This document shows positions 5,289-6,946 of a stretch of 6,946 bases of DNA, one piece after another (position 1 is the first letter of the stretch; every line of letters starts with the position of its first letter). The notes beneath the pieces are model-generated. The model did not search any database and was not told the origin of the DNA. It was given only the letters and a program-made list of their open reading frames with translations. The DNA lies in NCBI GenBank assembly GCA_025924435.1, contig JAICIL010000240.1, positions 1 through 6,946 on the forward strand. Direction: 5' to 3'. This stretch comes from Chloroflexia bacterium (GTDB lineage: Bacteria; Chloroflexota; Chloroflexia; Thermomicrobiales; JALYUS01). The translations under genes were made by a program, and so were the position numbers.

Positions 5289-6472
5289 AGCGGTTGCCGC
5301 GTCGCGTCTGGCTGCTCATCGCCGTCGGGGCCGCGCTCGTCGGCGGGACGATCCTCCTGCAACTGCTCACGCCCGCCGCGAACGCCGAGACATTGCCGCG
5401 CGGCACGACGCTCTCCGCCGCGCCGAAGGGGAGCCTCGCGCTCTCGCAGTGGCTGGAGGCCGAGGGGTACGGCGTGGAGCGGGTGCGCGAATTTCCCTTC
5501 GCGGGGGACGGCCTCGACGCGCTCTTCGTCATCGCCCCGGCGATCAAGGAGGTTTCGAAGGAGGACGCGGCGGACATCGCCGGTTTCGTGGAGCATGGCG
5601 GCACGCTCGTCCTCGCCACGGACGGTGACGATGGCACGGCGAACCTGCAAAACGCGCTCGATCTCTCCGTCGCCCAAGCGAAACCGGGCACCGGCGCGAC
5701 GGCCACCCCGGACGGCCCGACGCTCGCCCGCCCGCCCGTCGCGACGATCGCGCTCCGATCCGCGGCGACGGTACGGCCAAATAACCAGGCCGATCCGCGC
5801 TTCCTCTCCCGCGCAACCTCGGAGAATGGGACAGTCGTCGCGACGATGGCGCGCGGCACGGGCCGCGTCCACGTCGTCGCGGGGCCGTATGCGCTCTCGA
5901 ATGCCGGGTTGCCGGAGGCGGACAACCTCGCGCTCGTTCAGAACCTGCTGGCGGGGCTGCCCGCCGGGGGGCGCATCGGCTTCGACGAGTACCATCACGG
6001 CTACGGATTGGGATCGAACATCGCGGACCTCGCGCTACGCTCGCCGTGGGGGTGGGCGCTCTTCTATCTGGCCGGATTGACGCTCATCGCATTCATCCTC
6101 GGCGGGCGGCGGTTCGGGCGGTCGCTGCCCGCGCCGCCCGCGCCGCCGAAGGCCCCGGCGGAGTACGCCCGCGCCCTCGGCAACCGCTGGCGGGAGGGCA
6201 AGCAGCACGGCTTCGCGCAGGCGCACATCGCGGAGCGGTTGAAGCGCGACCTTGCCGCCCCTTTCGGCCTCGACCCCGCCGCCGATGACGCCGCGTTCGT
6301 CGCCGCGCTCGATGCCCGCCGCCCGGACCTCGCCGCCGACTGCGCCGCCCTGCTCGCCGATCTCCGCACCGCCGCGAAGAACGAGGCCGCATTCGTCGCC
6401 CTCGCACAGCGCGCGGAAACCCTGCGTCACCGCGCGACGGACACGCGGTTCGCCGCCGTGCCTGCCGCGTAA
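5285..6472 (+). CDS. DUF4350-domain membrane protein
   Basis: This 395-residue protein has an N-terminal membrane segment (8-28), an extracytoplasmic domain and a second membrane span (about 255-273), then a cytoplasmic tail. Residues 35-235 match DUF4350, a fold related to the GldG/auxiliary ABC-transport and glutamine-amidotransferase-like families. Supporting features are GSLALSQWLEAEGYGVERV (49-67), LDALFVIAP (77-85), ISGFVEHGGTLVLATD-like text at 98-113, and a late FDEYHHGYG motif (233-241), characteristic of the family. Residues 283-395 are a soluble Ala/Arg-rich helical tail. The start overlaps the DUF4129 stop codon (ATGA), indicating translational coupling; a GGGGGTGG just upstream is a modest Shine-Dalgarno. 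The frame stays open well upstream of 5285, but that is an effect of high GC. It is the last gene of the operon. No MoxR or DUF58 gene follows, as often happens elsewhere. Molecular function is unknown. Confidence 0.87.
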   Translation: MKRLPRRVWLLIAVGAALVGGTILLQLLTPAANAETLPRGTTLSAAPKGSLALSQWLEAEGYGVERVREFPFAGDGLDALFVIAPAIKEVSKEDAADIAGFVEHGGTLVLATDGDDGTANLQNALDLSVAQAKPGTGATATPDGPTLARPPVATIALRSAATVRPNNQADPRFLSRATSENGTVVATMARGTGRVHVVAGPYALSNAGLPEADNLALVQNLLAGLPAGGRIGFDEYHHGYGLGSNIADLALRSPWGWALFYLAGLTLIAFILGGRRFGRSLPAPPAPPKAPAEYARALGNRWREGKQHGFAQAHIAERLKRDLAAPFGLDPAADDAAFVAALDARRPDLAADCAALLADLRTAAKNEAAFVALAQRAETLRHRATDTRFAAVPAA

Positions 6473-6503
6473 CGGAGCAATGGTGCTACATGTGTGTTGG
6501 GCT

Positions 6504-6523
6504 GGGCCACATGATGGTGGCTC
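6504..6523. terminator. Weak hairpin between convergent genes
   Basis: GGGCCAC (6504-6510) can pair with GTGGCTC (6517-6523) around a 6-base loop: seven pairs, one of them G-T. It lies in the 81-base gap between the ends of two converging genes, where a bidirectional terminator is expected. There is no T tract on either side. A competing pairing of CATGTG (6489-6494) with CACATG (6508-6513) exists. Nothing else is seen in the gap. Confidence 0.3.
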
Positions 6524-6553
6524 TTCCGCATGGACGGTGAATAGAAGGTTCGC

Positions 6554-6946
6554 CTAGCGCGCGAAGTGCCAGCGGGTGGCGCCGAATGGCTCGGCGGCCG
6601 CGACGCCGACGACCGTGTCGAAGGTGAAGCGGAAGAGGTGCCACGGCGGCGGGCCCGCGCTGGGCGCGCTGAACGGGGCGGTCAGGGCGTCGCCCGCAAC
6701 CTCGGCGGGCCAGCCGCCGTCGCGGTAGAGCGCGGCGATCCGTTCCAGCGTGGCCGCGTCGCCCACCCGCACGGCGGTCCCCGCGAGGGTGAGATCGATC
6801 CCCGCCAGCTTGACGGCGATCGTGCAGGCCGGGTTCGCCGCCAGGTTGCGGGCCTTGCGCGCGGCGAGGTTGCTGGTGAAGTAGAGATCGCCGTCGAACC
6901 ACACGGCCCCGACCCCGGCGACGTGTGGGCGGCCATCGGGACCGAT
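6554..6946 (-). CDS. Pyridoxamine 5'-phosphate oxidase-like split-barrel protein, 5' end outside window
   Basis: The visible 130 residues are the C-terminal part of a split-barrel flavin- or F420-binding protein; the start lies beyond the right edge. The first residues, GPDGRPHVAGVGAVWFDGDLY, continue a typical first beta hairpin. They lead into FTSNLAARKARNLAANPACTI, matching the family pattern of S-x-R-K-A-R-N-L-x-x-N-P that contacts the cofactor phosphate. A beta strand with GTAVRVGD, a helix TLERIAALYRDGGWP and the ending FGATRWHFAR follow. A final (A/P)TRWxF is common in Rv1155-like members of the family. The GTG at 6904 could be read as a start, but the homology continues to the window edge, so it is internal. 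Which cofactor and substrate it uses cannot be told. It is convergent with the DUF4350 operon. Confidence 0.85.
   Translation of the reverse strand: MGPDGRPHVAGVGAVWFDGDLYFTSNLAARKARNLAANPACTIAVKLAGIDLTLAGTAVRVGDAATLERIAALYRDGGWPAEVAGDALTAPFSAPSAGPPPWHLFRFTFDTVVGVAAAEPFGATRWHFAR

Noticed and set aside
4885..5925. Long minus-strand open frame (346 codons) opposite the DUF4129 and DUF4350 genes
   Set aside because: The opposing plus-strand frames have strong family motifs. The antisense product is low-complexity and Arg/Ser/Pro-rich.

Overview
The window is GC-rich chromosomal DNA, with the third codon position dominated by G and C. It is most likely from a Chloroflexota bacterium, perhaps a Thermomicrobia-like or uncultured relative. 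The best lineage hint is the secreted protein at 687-2207. Its N-terminal domain, with motifs VWERTD, LLVREMVSG and VLMQAFERRVLTYTP, is one I associate with Chloroflexota. An auracyanin/halocyanin-type cupredoxin and a DUF4129/DUF4350 operon fit this. The assignment rests on recognition by eye, not on a search.

Layout. (1) 1-2242, minus strand: two exported proteins. Upstream is a 506-residue secreted protein with two C-terminal Ig-like domains. Downstream is a 171-residue membrane-anchored type 1 copper protein. Each has a strong Shine-Dalgarno and a TATACT -10-like box. A GAACTCC heptamer repeat lies on both sides of the copper gene, and between the two genes it forms a long inverted repeat. 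(2) 2368-3088, plus strand: a HigBA-type toxin-antitoxin pair behind a GTAACA-N4-TGTTAC palindrome. The toxin gene carries a single-base frameshift near 2531, while the antitoxin is intact. (3) 3169-6472, plus strand: a three-gene operon with ATGA overlaps, encoding a polytopic membrane protein, a DUF4129 protein and a DUF4350 protein. A palindromic repeat element lies inside the 5' coding end of the DUF4129 gene and is translated in frame. (4) 6554-6946, minus strand: the C-terminal part of a split-barrel flavin/F420-binding protein, running off the right edge and convergent with the operon.

How the genes work together. The three-gene operon probably makes a membrane-associated complex. DUF4129 and DUF4350 genes commonly sit beside MoxR AAA ATPase and DUF58 genes, neither of which is in this window; they could lie elsewhere. 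The two minus-strand genes are both exported but no functional link is visible. I found no rRNA, tRNA, CRISPR array, transposase or integrase. The most unusual points are the in-frame repeat element inside the DUF4129 gene, the broken toxin beside an intact antitoxin, and the heptamer hairpin. I see no clearly new multi-gene system.
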